Positions 1 through 4,843 of a stretch of DNA of 6,059 bases are shown in pieces. The notes under the pieces were generated by a model. That model was not told the origin of the DNA, did no database searches, and saw nothing but the letters and a program-made list of their open reading frames with translations. The translations under genes were made by a program, and so were the position numbers. The DNA comes from JBAZYK01 sp964582265 (GTDB lineage: Bacteria; Patescibacteriota; Gracilibacteria; UBA1369). The stretch covers positions 1-6,059 of the forward strand of contig CAZOQT010000047.1 in NCBI GenBank assembly GCA_964582265.1, read 5' to 3'. Every line of letters begins with the position of its first letter. The stretch's first letter is position 1.

Positions 1-741
1 CACTTACCACAACAAGACCGAGAGGATGAGGGCGAGCAGGTCTTCAAATGGCTTACAAACATTGGAGTAGAAGATAAAGAACAACAACGAAGGTTCTATG
101 AAGCGCAGGGAAAAGAAGTAAGATTTTCTGAAGCTAGAACTAAATCTGGCGAAATTATAACAGGGATGGTTGCCTTAGAAGTGAGAGACAAAATATTTGG
201 TGCTATAAAACCTGAAATTAAGTCCCTGCTTGATTCAATGCAAGATATAGACCCAAATTCAGAAGTTGGTGTAGAGCCATTTGAAGACCAAGAAGCAGTT
301 TATTACAGGGGAACAATTTTGGGTTTTCTGTTAGTCGCTTTACATAAAGAAGGAGGCGACCTTAGATCATTTGATCCAGATAGAGAGGGATTTAAAGCAA
401 TGGAAACAACGGTCGTGACTGACAGACGAGAAACAGCCGAAAATTATGCAAAAATTCATGGTCCAAACAAACCCGTTACAGAGCATGACATTCAAGGAAT
501 ATCATCACAGTTGGGAATTGATTCAAGTATAATACAAAGAGACTATTCAGCTTTACTCACTCCCGTTGTTCTAAATTTTAAAAGTGTTCCAGCGACAGAA
601 AACCCAAAATTTATGCATGAATATCATACTGCTCGCCCTCTCAATTTATTTTCAGACTTAACAGAAGCCAGCAAACAGAAACTACAGGAAATTACTGGAT
701 TATCTTTAGAACAAATGAAGTCATTATTAGAGAAAAAATAA
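1..741 (+). CDS. Hypothetical protein, 5'-truncated by the window edge
   Basis: The reading frame is open from base 1, so the ATG at 166 is probably not the true start; 246 codons are visible before the TAA at 739-741. I do not recognise the family. The visible protein looks soluble, charged and mostly helical. It has an acidic, Gln-rich beginning (QQDREDEGEQ), one moderately hydrophobic stretch near residues 104-115 (GTILGFLLVALH), and a Lys/Glu-rich amphipathic end (LTEASKQKLQEITGLSLEQ). No catalytic motif, signal peptide or clear membrane segment is seen. An internal start at 166 giving 191 residues cannot be excluded, but the uninterrupted upstream frame of 55 codons with similar charged composition argues for the longer form. 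It is followed by an attC-like palindrome, so it may be the cargo of an integron-type cassette. The coding call is firm; the function is unknown. Confidence 0.8.
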   Translation, partial: HLPQQDREDEGEQVFKWLTNIGVEDKEQQRRFYEAQGKEVRFSEARTKSGEIITGMVALEVRDKIFGAIKPEIKSLLDSMQDIDPNSEVGVEPFEDQEAVYYRGTILGFLLVALHKEGGDLRSFDPDREGFKAMETTVVTDRRETAENYAKIHGPNKPVTEHDIQGISSQLGIDSSIIQRDYSALLTPVVLNFKSVPATENPKFMHEYHTARPLNLFSDLTEASKQKLQEITGLSLEQMKSLLEKK

Positions 742-795
742 AAATCACTGATTTTGCTCCATTTCATTTCGCAAAAAAAGAATTTTCTCAACTTC

Positions 796-916
796 ATATA
801 ACAGAGCCCATGAGGGCTCGCTCCTTCGTCGCGCACACAAATTTTTTGCGCTGGTCGCCCTTCGGGCATATTATACCATCGCAAACAACTTCCCATACTG
901 CGCCGAAACGTTAGGC
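796..916 (+). repeat. attC-like recombination site 1 (imperfect palindrome)
   Basis: The 201-base gap 742-942 holds this structured element. Its right end, GTTAGGC at 910-916, matches the attC R' core consensus GTTRRRY in full. Its left end, ATATAAC at 796-802, matches the R'' consensus RYYYAAC at 6 of 7 positions, and TAAC can pair with GTTA. Inside these, 806-816 can pair with 892-903: eight Watson-Crick pairs, one G-T pair and a one-base bulge. The unpaired spacer before GTT reads CGAAAC. Local hairpins also exist: GAGCCC-ATGA-GGGCTC (804-819), GCGCA/TGCGC (831-835 with 847-851) and GCCC-TTC-GGGC (857-867). Paired ends with core AAC/GTT, unequal spacers and extrahelical bases are known attC features. 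The alternative is an unrelated intergenic palindrome or transcription terminator. An AT-rich inverted repeat (AAAATCA-C-TGATTTT, 741-755) directly after the upstream stop is separate. Confidence 0.45.
846..874 (+). promoter_or_regulatory. Candidate promoter for the AHSA1-like gene
   Basis: TTGCGC (846-851) and TATTAT (869-874) are 17 bases apart. The -10 matches the sigma-70 consensus at 5 of 6 positions; the -35 matches only in its TTG. The start would be near 881, giving a leader of about 60 bases before the ATG at 943. It lies inside the attC-like palindrome, so the -35 is part of a hairpin arm. Cassette genes often lack their own promoter, so this one would matter if real. Confidence 0.3.
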
Positions 917-1524
917 AAAATTGTATTTTTTAACGCTCATGCATGAAAAAAATGACTTTAGAACGCTCATTCTCGGCCCCAATAGAAAAAGTTTGGGAAG
1001 CATTAACTAACGCAGATAAACTGAAAAAATGGTGGTCTCCACCTGGTTTCAAAGCATCAGGTATCTCTGTTGATTTAAAAAAGGGTGGAATATTTGGATA
1101 TTGTTTTAAAGGTTCAGAAGATCAAGAGTTTTGGGGCCGAGGAGTTTATCAAACAATTGAGCAACCCAAATTCCTATCCTGGCTAGATACATTCACTGAT
1201 TCAAAAGGCAATCCCGTTCCATCCTCACACTATGGAATGCCTGGTGAAGAAATAATTGAGTCATTAGTAGAATTCAGATTAACAGCAGAAAATGACATTA
1301 CTACAATGAATATGGTCGGTGAAAATCCCTATGATGATTCAATGCTAGAGGATATGATAAAAGGATGGAACGGGATGTTTGATAAACTCGAAGTACTTTT
1401 AAAGAACGAGTGATTTTTCACATCCGAAAACAGCGCATATCTGGTCCGCTGCATTCACCCATATTGTACGGCGATCCGCTTTCAGAGGATTTTATCACCG
1501 GTCAACATCAGATACACGCGAACG
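911..1524 (+). mobile_element. Possible integron-type gene cassette carrying the AHSA1-like gene
   Basis: If GTTAGGC at 910-916 and GTCAGCT at 1524-1530 are the core sites of two attC elements, integrase-type cutting after the first G of each would free a 614-base unit. That unit is one gene starting 33 bases after its left edge, plus its own 3' palindrome, which is the normal layout of an integron cassette. The right-hand core is degenerate (5 of 7), so the unit may no longer be mobile. No integrase gene or attI site is visible in the window. This is inference from layout and core motifs. Confidence 0.27.
943..1413 (+). CDS. AHSA1/SRPBCC-domain protein
   Basis: This 156-residue protein is the usual size of single-domain AHSA1-like proteins of the SRPBCC (START/Bet v 1) superfamily, which bind hydrophobic ligands in a deep cavity. 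The first strand and helix carry the family signature: ERSFSAPIEKVWEALTNADKLKKWW (residues 7-31), with the paired Trp. The long C-terminal helix ends in the typical GWNGMFDKLEVLL (141-153). There is no signal peptide, so it is probably cytoplasmic. The family gives no reliable substrate, and an Hsp90 co-chaperone role should not be assumed for bacterial members. The ATG at 943 was chosen because the family domain starts at once; ATG 952 is a second in-frame option. There is no Shine-Dalgarno sequence, but six T lie at 926-931. The gene is bounded on both sides by attC-like palindromes, and SRPBCC proteins are frequent cassette cargo. Confidence 0.9.
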   Translation: MKKMTLERSFSAPIEKVWEALTNADKLKKWWSPPGFKASGISVDLKKGGIFGYCFKGSEDQEFWGRGVYQTIEQPKFLSWLDTFTDSKGNPVPSSHYGMPGEEIIESLVEFRLTAENDITTMNMVGENPYDDSMLEDMIKGWNGMFDKLEVLLKNE

Positions 1525-1530
1525 TCAGCT
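1425..1530 (+). repeat. attC-like site 2 (long imperfect palindrome, degenerate core)
   Basis: This element fills most of the 162-base gap 1414-1575. GCG-CA-TATCTG (1433-1443) faces CAGATA-CA-CGC (1509-1519): nine pairs around a symmetric CA/CA internal loop. After a five-base bulge on the right arm (1504-1508), GTCCGCTG (1444-1451) pairs at six of eight positions with CACCGGTC (1496-1503). Outside the stem are AAC (1429-1431) and GTC (1524-1526), separated from the right arm by GAAC. Site 1 has the same outline: AAC-AG at the left, and CGC, then GAA(A)C, then GT(T/C)AG at the right. Against GTTRRRY, GTCAGCT matches only 5 of 7, and no good RYYYAAC box is present. It is therefore either a decayed attC or a different palindrome. 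Both gaps also contain CATATT(A/G)TAC (867-876, 1460-1469), at non-equivalent positions. Confidence 0.33.
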
Positions 1531-1555
1531 GAAATGAAAAATTTCTTTCATGCTG
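1526..1555. repeat. Inverted repeat upstream of the membrane-protein gene
   Basis: CAGC-TGAAA (1526-1534) pairs with TTTCA-T-GCTG (1546-1555), nine pairs with one bulged T. GAA at 1536-1538 can add pairs with TTC at 1543-1545 across a second bulge. It follows the second attC-like palindrome, overlaps its right core and sits 20 bases before the ATG at 1576. It could stop transcription from the gene upstream: six T follow at 1567-1572, but 11 bases downstream of the stem, too far for a classic intrinsic terminator. It could equally be a leader hairpin of the gene downstream. Confidence 0.35.
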
Positions 1556-1575
1556 CAAGAATTTAATTTTTTACC

Positions 1576-2112
1576 ATGAAAAAAACAAAAAGACTCATCG
1601 TTTGGACGACTTTTTTGGTTCTTGCGCTAACTATTATCTTAGCTATGCAATTCACTAGCAAAGGGCAATGGGATGAAACTATTGCCTACATAAGCATACT
1701 GCTGCTTGTTGGTGGGATTTACGAATTGTGGCAATGGCTGAAGACTCGCGACAAAATATATCGTGCCGCTTTCGGTGTTGGGCTTGCGGGAATATTTCTT
1801 CTTGGCTGGGTTAGTGGCGCTGTTGGTATTATTGGAAGTGAAAACAACTCTGTAAACTTGATGTATTGGGCAGTACCTGCCATCGGGCTTATCGGCTCTC
1901 TTATTTCACGCTTCAATCCCCGAGGAATGGCACTTACATTGTTTGCGGTCTCGCTTGTTCAATTCTCGATTCCAATAATTGCACTGATTATTTCGCCAGA
2001 AGTTAGTTGGGGAAATGCGGGAGTTATGGGTGTATTCGCAATCAATTCTATTTTCGCCACACTGTTTGCCGGTTCTGGCTTACTATTTCAACGTGCAGCT
2101 CTCCCAAATTGA
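1576..2112 (+). CDS. Conserved uncharacterised six-helix membrane protein
   Basis: The 178-residue product is very hydrophobic, with six likely membrane helices near residues 6-26, 36-55, 64-86, 95-112, 118-139 and 149-171. The loop after helix 3 carries a distinctive motif, WVSGAVGIIGSENNSVNLMYW (78-98). From memory this resembles a widespread bacterial family of about 160-190 residues with a WVNGAVGIIGSExN-type motif and no assigned function; I could not check this. A positively charged start (MKKTKR) suits an inner-membrane protein with its N terminus in the cytoplasm. No transport or enzyme signature is seen. The ATG at 1576 is preceded by TTTTTT (1567-1572) and ACC, with no Shine-Dalgarno sequence. 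The gene stands alone behind a structured gap, like the AHSA1-like gene, and could be the last cargo gene of the array. No attC-like element follows its stop. Confidence 0.85.
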   Translation: MKKTKRLIVWTTFLVLALTIILAMQFTSKGQWDETIAYISILLLVGGIYELWQWLKTRDKIYRAAFGVGLAGIFLLGWVSGAVGIIGSENNSVNLMYWAVPAIGLIGSLISRFNPRGMALTLFAVSLVQFSIPIIALIISPEVSWGNAGVMGVFAINSIFATLFAGSGLLFQRAALPN

Positions 2113-2121
2113 GATAATTCG

Positions 2122-2130
2122 TGCTAAACT
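2122..2130 (+). promoter_or_regulatory. Candidate extended -10 promoter for the GDT1-like operon
   Basis: TGCTAAACT fits the extended -10 pattern TGnTAnnnT and lies in the 52-base gap before the ATG at 2165. Transcription would start near 2137, giving a leader of about 28 bases. There is no good -35 at the right spacing; TTGAGA at 2109-2114 is too close. It would drive the transporter and the oxidoreductase behind it. Confidence 0.3.
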
Positions 2131-2164
2131 TTAACAAGTCAAAAAACACTCACTGATTACAAAT

Positions 2165-2431
2165 ATGAAAATTTTCATCACCGCGTTTGTTACTATTTTT
2201 TTAGCTGAGCTTGGCGATAAAACACAAATTGCCACTTTGCTTTTTGCTTCAAACAAAGATAATTCTAAATTAATTGTGTTTCTTGGCGCAGCCTTTGCGT
2301 TGGTTTTAACCAGTGCGATTGGCGTTTTATTCGGCAGCGTCTTATCCAATTATTTAGATGAAAAAACACTTAAAATAATTGGAGGCACCGGATTTTTAAT
2401 TGTTGGTGCCTGGACACTTTTGTCGAAATAA
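2165..2431 (+). CDS. Half-length GDT1/TMEM165 (UPF0016) family cation transporter
   Basis: This 88-residue membrane protein carries the hallmark ELGDKT at residues 15-20, the acidic E-x-G-D-[KR]-[TS] motif that coordinates the cation in the GDT1/TMEM165/MneA family. Three membrane segments are seen near residues 2-27, 37-58 and 68-86, exactly one of the two repeats of a full-length member. Characterised relatives move Mn2+ or Ca2+, in bacteria chiefly Mn2+ export. Half-length members must pair to build a complete pore, either as homodimers or with a second half-gene. No second half lies nearby, so a homodimer is likely unless a partner is encoded elsewhere. The ATG at 2165 starts directly at the first helix; no Shine-Dalgarno sequence is seen. 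The next gene begins 7 bases after the stop, indicating co-transcription. The family call is firm; the ion is inferred. Confidence 0.9.
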   Translation: MKIFITAFVTIFLAELGDKTQIATLLFASNKDNSKLIVFLGAAFALVLTSAIGVLFGSVLSNYLDEKTLKIIGGTGFLIVGAWTLLSK

Positions 2432-2438
2432 ATTTTTT
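2431..2438 (+). promoter_or_regulatory. U-rich translation start context (AATTTTTT directly before ATG)
   Basis: Six T directly touch the ATG at 2439, in the 7-base gap after the transporter stop, and no Shine-Dalgarno sequence is present. The same tract touches the peroxiredoxin ATG on the other strand, and lies 3 and 11 bases before the ATGs at 1576 and 943. Here it favours 2439 over the alternative in-frame starts at 2400 (TTG) and 2466 (ATG). Confidence 0.35.
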
Positions 2439-3575
2439 ATGGATAAGAAAAAAGTTGTTAAACAAATGCCAATTAAATTCCTGTTACTGGGCGGATATGG
2501 TGAAGTTGGCAAAACACTCGCTCGCCTACTTTTAAAAGAAACCTCTGTGGATATTATCATCGCAGGGAGAAACAAAGAAAAAGCAGCCGAATTTGCTGCG
2601 ACTTTAAACCAAGAACATAACATTCAACGTGTTACTTCTCGCTATGCAGATGCTGCCCAAGAAGAAAGTTTGCTGTCCGCATTTAATGGCGTAAATCTTG
2701 TGATTGCATTAACCACAACACCGGGCCTTATTAAACAAATCGGAAAAGCAGCCCTTGTTTCTGGTTGTGATTATTTAGACATTTTAGTAAGCGAAACAAC
2801 AATTCATGACTTAAGTGAAATCGCCCCTGATATAAAAAAAGAGAATCGCACTTTTATAACCCAAGCCGGGTTTCATCCTGGACTGCCTGCCGTATTCGCA
2901 CGTTTTGGAGCGCAATATTTTGATACATACAATAAAGCAATCATCGCGATGGCGATGAATGCCAAATTCAAAAGAGCTGACCAGGCTAAAGAAATTTTAG
3001 ATTTAATTTCCGAATTTAGCGCTGAAATATATAAAAATAATTCCTGGAAAAATGCCACTTATAAAGATTCCATAAAAATCGATCTTGGCAGCCCATTCGG
3101 TAAAATGCCACTTTTTCCATTGCAGATGGAAGAAATGAAAGATGTACAAAGAAGATTCAACCTTAAAGAAACAGGTGTTTATGTCGCAGGTTTTAATTGG
3201 CTTGTTGACTGGTTTATAATCCCAATCATTTTCATAATACAAAAAATCAAAAAGGGATTTTTAACCGGTTTTTTGTGTAAACTTTTTACCTGGGGCGTAA
3301 ACAATTTTTCCGGCGAGCAGAAAGGAGTTGTATTTTTAAACCAAGCAGAAGGAATAAAGGATGGGAAAAAACTTGAAGTTCGCATTATAGCTAAACATGA
3401 GGACGCTTATTTGTTTACGGCAATCCCAGTTGTGGCTTGTTTAAAACAATATTTAAATAAAACAATCTCTCCGGGACTCTGGATGATGGGACACGCGGTT
3501 GATGAAAAAATTTTAATGGATGACCTAAAACAAATGGGCGTAAAAATAAAAATTGAATTTGCCAAAACCACTTAA
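2439..3575 (+). CDS. Saccharopine dehydrogenase-like NAD(P)-dependent oxidoreductase
   Basis: The 378-residue product begins with a Rossmann fold: KFLLLGGYGEVGKTLARLL carries GxGxxG at residues 19-24. The second strand ends in AGRN (42-45), where the Arg suggests a preference for NADP(H). FITQAGFHPGLP corresponds to the conserved G-F-x-P-G-L segment of saccharopine dehydrogenase-like proteins. A hydrophobic stretch follows at residues 258-267, flanked by KIKKG, and may form a membrane-associated helix, as in some relatives. The family spans lysine and polyamine metabolism as well as lipid-related reductases, and no lysine-pathway genes are nearby, so the substrate is unknown. ATG 2439 is preferred. 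A TTG at 2400 would overlap the transporter by 32 bases with unconvincing residues, while ATG 2466 (MPIKFLLLGG) would start right at the Rossmann strand and stays possible. It is probably in an operon with the transporter. Confidence 0.85.
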   Translation: MDKKKVVKQMPIKFLLLGGYGEVGKTLARLLLKETSVDIIIAGRNKEKAAEFAATLNQEHNIQRVTSRYADAAQEESLLSAFNGVNLVIALTTTPGLIKQIGKAALVSGCDYLDILVSETTIHDLSEIAPDIKKENRTFITQAGFHPGLPAVFARFGAQYFDTYNKAIIAMAMNAKFKRADQAKEILDLISEFSAEIYKNNSWKNATYKDSIKIDLGSPFGKMPLFPLQMEEMKDVQRRFNLKETGVYVAGFNWLVDWFIIPIIFIIQKIKKGFLTGFLCKLFTWGVNNFSGEQKGVVFLNQAEGIKDGKKLEVRIIAKHEDAYLFTAIPVVACLKQYLNKTISPGLWMMGHAVDEKILMDDLKQMGVKIKIEFAKTT

Positions 3576-3598
3576 ATCAGAATAAAATTCCGTATAAG
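3571..3598 (+). promoter_or_regulatory. Weak candidate promoter for the gene at 3639
   Basis: TATAAG at 3593-3598 matches the -10 consensus at 5 of 6 positions and would give a leader of about 35 bases. The sequence 16 bases upstream, CTTAAA (3571-3576), is a poor -35. TTGCCG at 3607-3612 is an alternative -35, but its -10 would be next to the ATG. The gap 3576-3638 shows no terminator hairpin, so read-through from the upstream gene is also possible. Confidence 0.2.
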
Positions 3599-3638
3599 GT
3601 CATAAATTGCCGCACTCCTATTTGAATAGTACTCTCAT

Positions 3639-4139
3639 ATGAACAGTCCTGGATCTAATGGCGCAGAGCAAATAGGCAAATCTGAAACCTTAGGAACTTT
3701 AGAAACTTTTGAAATAGAAAAAGCAAAAGCAATTCACTCTACTGGCATTAAATTAGCAGAGCAAATCTCTGAGGAAGAAGCCACCGAATTAGGCTGGTTT
3801 AAAGAACTAAAAGAAGATGAGCCAGAAGATCTGAATGATGTAAAAACTGTAATAGGCACAGCCCGAGTTTTATTTATGCAACTTTTAGTTTTCCTTTTTG
3901 GCACAAATAAAAGTGCTCTTCCCTCTCATATGGCCGGCCTGCGCATCCCCGGAGTTACAACCAACACTGCCTTCGTCCCACAAAACGACCCAAAAATAAA
4001 AGTTCATTCACAGGAACCAGACAATCAAACTGACTGCAAAGTCATCCCTCTTCCATTGCCGCCAAAAGACGAAATTACGCCGCAATTAACTTATATTGCA
4101 GAAACACTTTACCCAGCAAATGATACCTTGGAGGATTAA
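3639..4139 (+). CDS. Hypothetical acidic protein with one hydrophobic segment
   Basis: I do not recognise this 166-residue protein. Residues 1-68 are polar and strongly acidic, with a Glu/Asp-rich helix-prone part (EQISEEEATELGW, then KELKEDEPEDLND). Residues 70-88 (TVIGTARVLFMQLLVFLFG) are hydrophobic enough for a single membrane helix, though this could be a buried helix. The remainder is low in secondary structure and Pro-rich (PLPLPPKDEITP), ending in an acidic tail. If membrane-bound, the acidic half and the Pro-rich half would lie on opposite sides. No signal peptidase site or catalytic motif is seen. ATG 3639 is the first start in the frame; no Shine-Dalgarno sequence precedes it. It may be co-transcribed with the oxidoreductase 63 bases upstream and converges on the peroxiredoxin gene, with 11 bases between the stops. 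Coding is supported by length and by the non-random acidic composition. Confidence 0.7.
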   Translation: MNSPGSNGAEQIGKSETLGTLETFEIEKAKAIHSTGIKLAEQISEEEATELGWFKELKEDEPEDLNDVKTVIGTARVLFMQLLVFLFGTNKSALPSHMAGLRIPGVTTNTAFVPQNDPKIKVHSQEPDNQTDCKVIPLPLPPKDEITPQLTYIAETLYPANDTLED

Positions 4140-4150
4140 TAATAATCTCC
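4130..4150. terminator. Small hairpin between convergent genes
   Basis: GGAG (4130-4133) pairs with CTCC (4147-4150) and ATTA (4135-4138) with TAAT (4143-4146), with a bulged G and an ATAA loop. It includes the stop of the plus-strand gene and ends next to the stop of the minus-strand gene, the right place for a shared terminator. There is no T-run on either side, and half the stem is A-T, so intrinsic termination would be weak. Confidence 0.3.
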
Positions 4151-4630
4151 CTACGCCCTCATGTCCTTCAGCATTTTCACATCGCTAATTACTTCCAGCG
4201 CGTGCTCAGCCGGCTTAACATTTTCGTAGTGTTTAACGATAACCCCTTTTGGATCGATCAAAAAAGATTCGCGGGAAATTCCCATAAACTTTTTGCCCAT
4301 AAAAGATTTTTCTTTCCAAACGCCATAAGCCTCTATGACCTTGCGCTCAACATCAGAAAGAAGTGGAAAATTCAGACGCTCTTTTTCCTTGAACTTCTTA
4401 TGAGATTCCTCCGAATCAGCACTCACGCCCAAAACTTGAATGCTTAAAGACTTCAACTCGTTCATTTTATTGCGCAACTCGCAAGCTTCCGTTGTACAAC
4501 CCGGAGTCATATCCTTAGGATAAAAATACAGCAAAATGTACTGCCCTTTAAAATCGGCGAGTGAAAGTTCCGCCCCGTTTTCGTCCGGCAATTTAACCTC
4601 CGGCGCTTTTTTGTTCAGAAGATTCGACAT
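4151..4630 (-). CDS. bcp: Thioredoxin-dependent peroxiredoxin, BCP/PrxQ type
   Basis: It reduces hydrogen peroxide and organic hydroperoxides in the cytoplasm, using electrons from thioredoxin. The 159-residue length is close to E. coli BCP (156). The thioredoxin-like fold starts at APEVKLPDENG, then strand QYILLYFYPKDMTPGC, and the active site TPGCTTEAC places the peroxidatic Cys at 45 and the resolving Cys at 50, the same spacing and numbers as E. coli BCP (atypical 2-Cys). Further family features are VLGVSADSEESHKKFKEK, FPLLSD and ESFLIDPKG. The frame runs upstream to an ATG at 4678, but ATG 4630 is chosen: it gives the family's normal N terminus, and the extra 16 residues (MVDCITYHIKFFNKFF) look like translated leader. 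Six U (in mRNA sense) touch this ATG, as at 2439. It is divergent from fusA. Confidence 0.93.
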   Translation of the reverse strand: MSNLLNKKAPEVKLPDENGAELSLADFKGQYILLYFYPKDMTPGCTTEACELRNKMNELKSLSIQVLGVSADSEESHKKFKEKERLNFPLLSDVERKVIEAYGVWKEKSFMGKKFMGISRESFLIDPKGVIVKHYENVKPAEHALEVISDVKMLKDMRA

Positions 4631-4651
4631 AAAAAATTTGTTAAAAAATTT
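4631..4651 (-). promoter_or_regulatory. Duplicated U-tract in the bcp leader
   Basis: Read on the minus strand, AAATTTTTT occurs twice, joined by AAC, and the second copy touches the bcp ATG at 4630. No Shine-Dalgarno sequence is present. The copies are 12 bases apart, as in a short tandem duplication. They may provide an unstructured U-rich ribosome (S1-type) landing site; this is inference from the repeated pattern at other starts in the window. Confidence 0.35.
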
Positions 4652-4689
4652 GATGTGGTAAGTAATACAATCTACCATTAATTTCTAAA

Positions 4690-4717
4690 ATCTTACTATA
4701 ATAAAATTGTTTCACAA
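4690..4717 (-). promoter_or_regulatory. Candidate promoter for bcp
   Basis: On the minus strand TTGTGA (4717-4712) and TAAGAT (4695-4690) are 16 bases apart, each matching the sigma-70 consensus at 4 of 6 positions. The start would be near 4683, giving a leader of about 50 bases. The region is very AT-rich and overlapping alternatives such as TATAGT (4700-4695) exist, so the exact site is uncertain. Confidence 0.3.
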
Positions 4718-4736
4718 AATTACTTAAACTCTATTC

Positions 4737-4764
4737 TTGACTTCCAAACAACAATAAATATAAT
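4737..4764 (+). promoter_or_regulatory. Strong sigma-70-type promoter for fusA
   Basis: TTGACT (4737-4742) and a perfect TATAAT (4759-4764) are 16 bases apart. This is the best promoter in the window. Transcription would start near 4771, giving a leader of about 73 bases before the ATG at 4844. The first transcribed bases can form a short stem, GCCC (4771-4774) with GGGC (4782-4785), followed by AATTTTT. Four pairs are too few to call an attenuator, but 5'-end protection is conceivable. Confidence 0.7.
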
Positions 4765-4809
4765 ACTAAAGCCCACAAACGGGGCAATTTTTCTCTTGTG
4801 ATTCAATTA

Positions 4810-4837
4810 CTAATTCCTAATTATTAATTCTTAATTA
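4810..4837 (+). repeat. Four 7-base TAATT repeats in the fusA leader
   Basis: CTAATTC, CTAATTA, TTAATTC and TTAATTA follow each other without gaps; equally, this is a 14-base unit twice with two mismatches. It lies directly upstream of the fusA start (6 bases before the ATG) and replaces any Shine-Dalgarno sequence. Its lack of G and its low structure would keep the start region open. It may be a translation-enhancing leader or simply slippage of AT-rich DNA. Confidence 0.6.
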
Positions 4838-4843
4838 AACCGT

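Noticed and set aside
804..867. The GC-rich hairpins as a plain intrinsic terminator
   Set aside because: None of the stems is followed directly by a T-run, and the whole element is much longer than a terminator; the T-run at 842-847 is in a loop.
624..896. 90-codon minus-strand frame over the end of the first gene and the attC-like gap
   Set aside because: It overlaps a better-supported gene on the other strand, and its product is Cys/Phe-rich with no family resemblance. It is best explained as a shadow.
742..942. CRISPR-like repeats or a tRNA in the hairpin-rich gap
   Set aside because: The hairpins are all different in sequence and not regularly spaced, and no cloverleaf with the conserved TTC-loop sequence could be traced.
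1411..1565. The AHSA1-like frame stays open for about 50 codons past its TGA stop, hinting at UGA recoding or read-through
   Set aside because: The protein ends at the normal family position (GWNGMFDKLEVLL then KNE), an open stretch of this length is not rare by chance, the frame runs through the palindrome, and the TGA ending the gene at 2112 is followed by a stop after four codons.
2400..2438. TTG start extending the oxidoreductase by 13 residues
   Set aside because: It would overlap the transporter gene, adds residues unlike the family (LVPGHFCRNKFF), and uses a rarer start codon than the ATG at 2439.
4631..4678. Upstream ATG extending the peroxiredoxin by 16 residues
   Set aside because: The added residues translate the AT-rich duplicated U-tract, and the shorter form puts the catalytic Cys at the E. 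coli BCP positions.
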